Below, one piece after another: positions 5,465-5,543 of a stretch of 5,543 nucleotides of DNA (positions are counted from its first letter, which is position 1; each line of letters starts with the position of its first letter). The stretch lies in contig JAUVHQ010000164.1 in NCBI GenBank assembly GCA_030593185.1, forward strand, positions 1 to 5,543, written 5' to 3'. The stretch is from Bacteroidota bacterium (GTDB lineage: Bacteria > Bacteroidota > Bacteroidia > Bacteroidales > VadinHA17). A program made the translations under genes and the position numbers. Under the pieces are notes generated by a model. It worked only from the letters and a program-made list of their open reading frames with translations. It did not search any database and was not told where the DNA came from.

Positions 5465-5499
5465 ATGTTTTTACCTATATAAGCACAATATAAAAACAT
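5465..5499. repeat. 9-bp perfect inverted repeat upstream of the SnoaL-like gene
   Basis: ATGTTTTTA at 5465-5473 and TAAAAACAT at 5491-5499 are exact reverse complements separated by 17 bp. The pair lies 64 bp upstream of the chosen start, in the region where promoter or leader would be expected. The half-site spacing of 26 bp from start to start would suit a dimeric regulator on one face of the helix. No regulator can be named, and the arms are A/T-rich. Confidence 0.4.
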
Positions 5500-5543
5500 T
5501 TGTTTCCAAATTACACAAATCTCAGGGATAAAGCAAATAATTG

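Noticed and set aside
5507..5537. Possible minus-strand promoter for the SnoaL-like gene (TTTG, 20 bp, TAATTTG)
   Set aside because: The -7 box is one base short of TAnnTTTG and similar near-matches are frequent in AT-rich DNA, so I do not list it as a feature.

Overview
The window looks like a chromosomal segment from a member of the Bacteroidota. The signs are an AT-rich, gene-dense sequence, A-rich leaders instead of strong Shine-Dalgarno sites, one exact Bacteroidota-type promoter (TTG, 20 bp, TAnnTTTG), type II lipoprotein signal peptides beginning MKKS, and an intergenic repeat of a kind I associate with this phylum. Placement below phylum level is an inference I cannot support firmly.

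Layout. From 1 to 1673, on the minus strand, lies the start of a chemotaxis operon read right to left: a small STAS-domain protein, a CheY-type receiver, and the first 273 residues of CheA with its phosphotransfer histidine. CheA runs off the left edge. A 379-bp AT-rich gap (1674-2052) then separates this operon from a divergent two-gene cassette on the plus strand. The gap holds a dispersed-repeat-like sequence, an 18-bp perfect palindrome and a promoter overlaid by 10-bp tandem repeats. The cassette (2053-2590) encodes a 112-residue protein with a short J domain (HPD motif) and a 62-residue ribbon-helix-helix DNA-binding protein. Next comes a 195-bp stretch that is extremely pyrimidine-rich on the plus strand and carries a symmetric nested inverted repeat. 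From 2786 to 5401, back on the minus strand, are two separately transcribed lipoprotein genes: an S9-family prolyl-oligopeptidase-like serine peptidase and a SnoaL/DUF4440-like protein. A clear intrinsic terminator lies between them.

How the parts work together. STAS, CheY and CheA should form one signalling unit feeding a motility or other output apparatus. The two lipoproteins are probably envelope housekeeping or nutrition proteins and share no evident pathway. The most distinctive part is the plus-strand J-domain/RHH cassette. Its promoter contains tandem 10-bp units between the -33 and -7 boxes, a natural operator for the co-transcribed RHH protein. It looks like a small self-regulated accessory cassette, possibly derived from a plasmid, phage or integrative element, that could act on the host DnaK chaperone. 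It is bordered on both sides by unusual repeat sequences.
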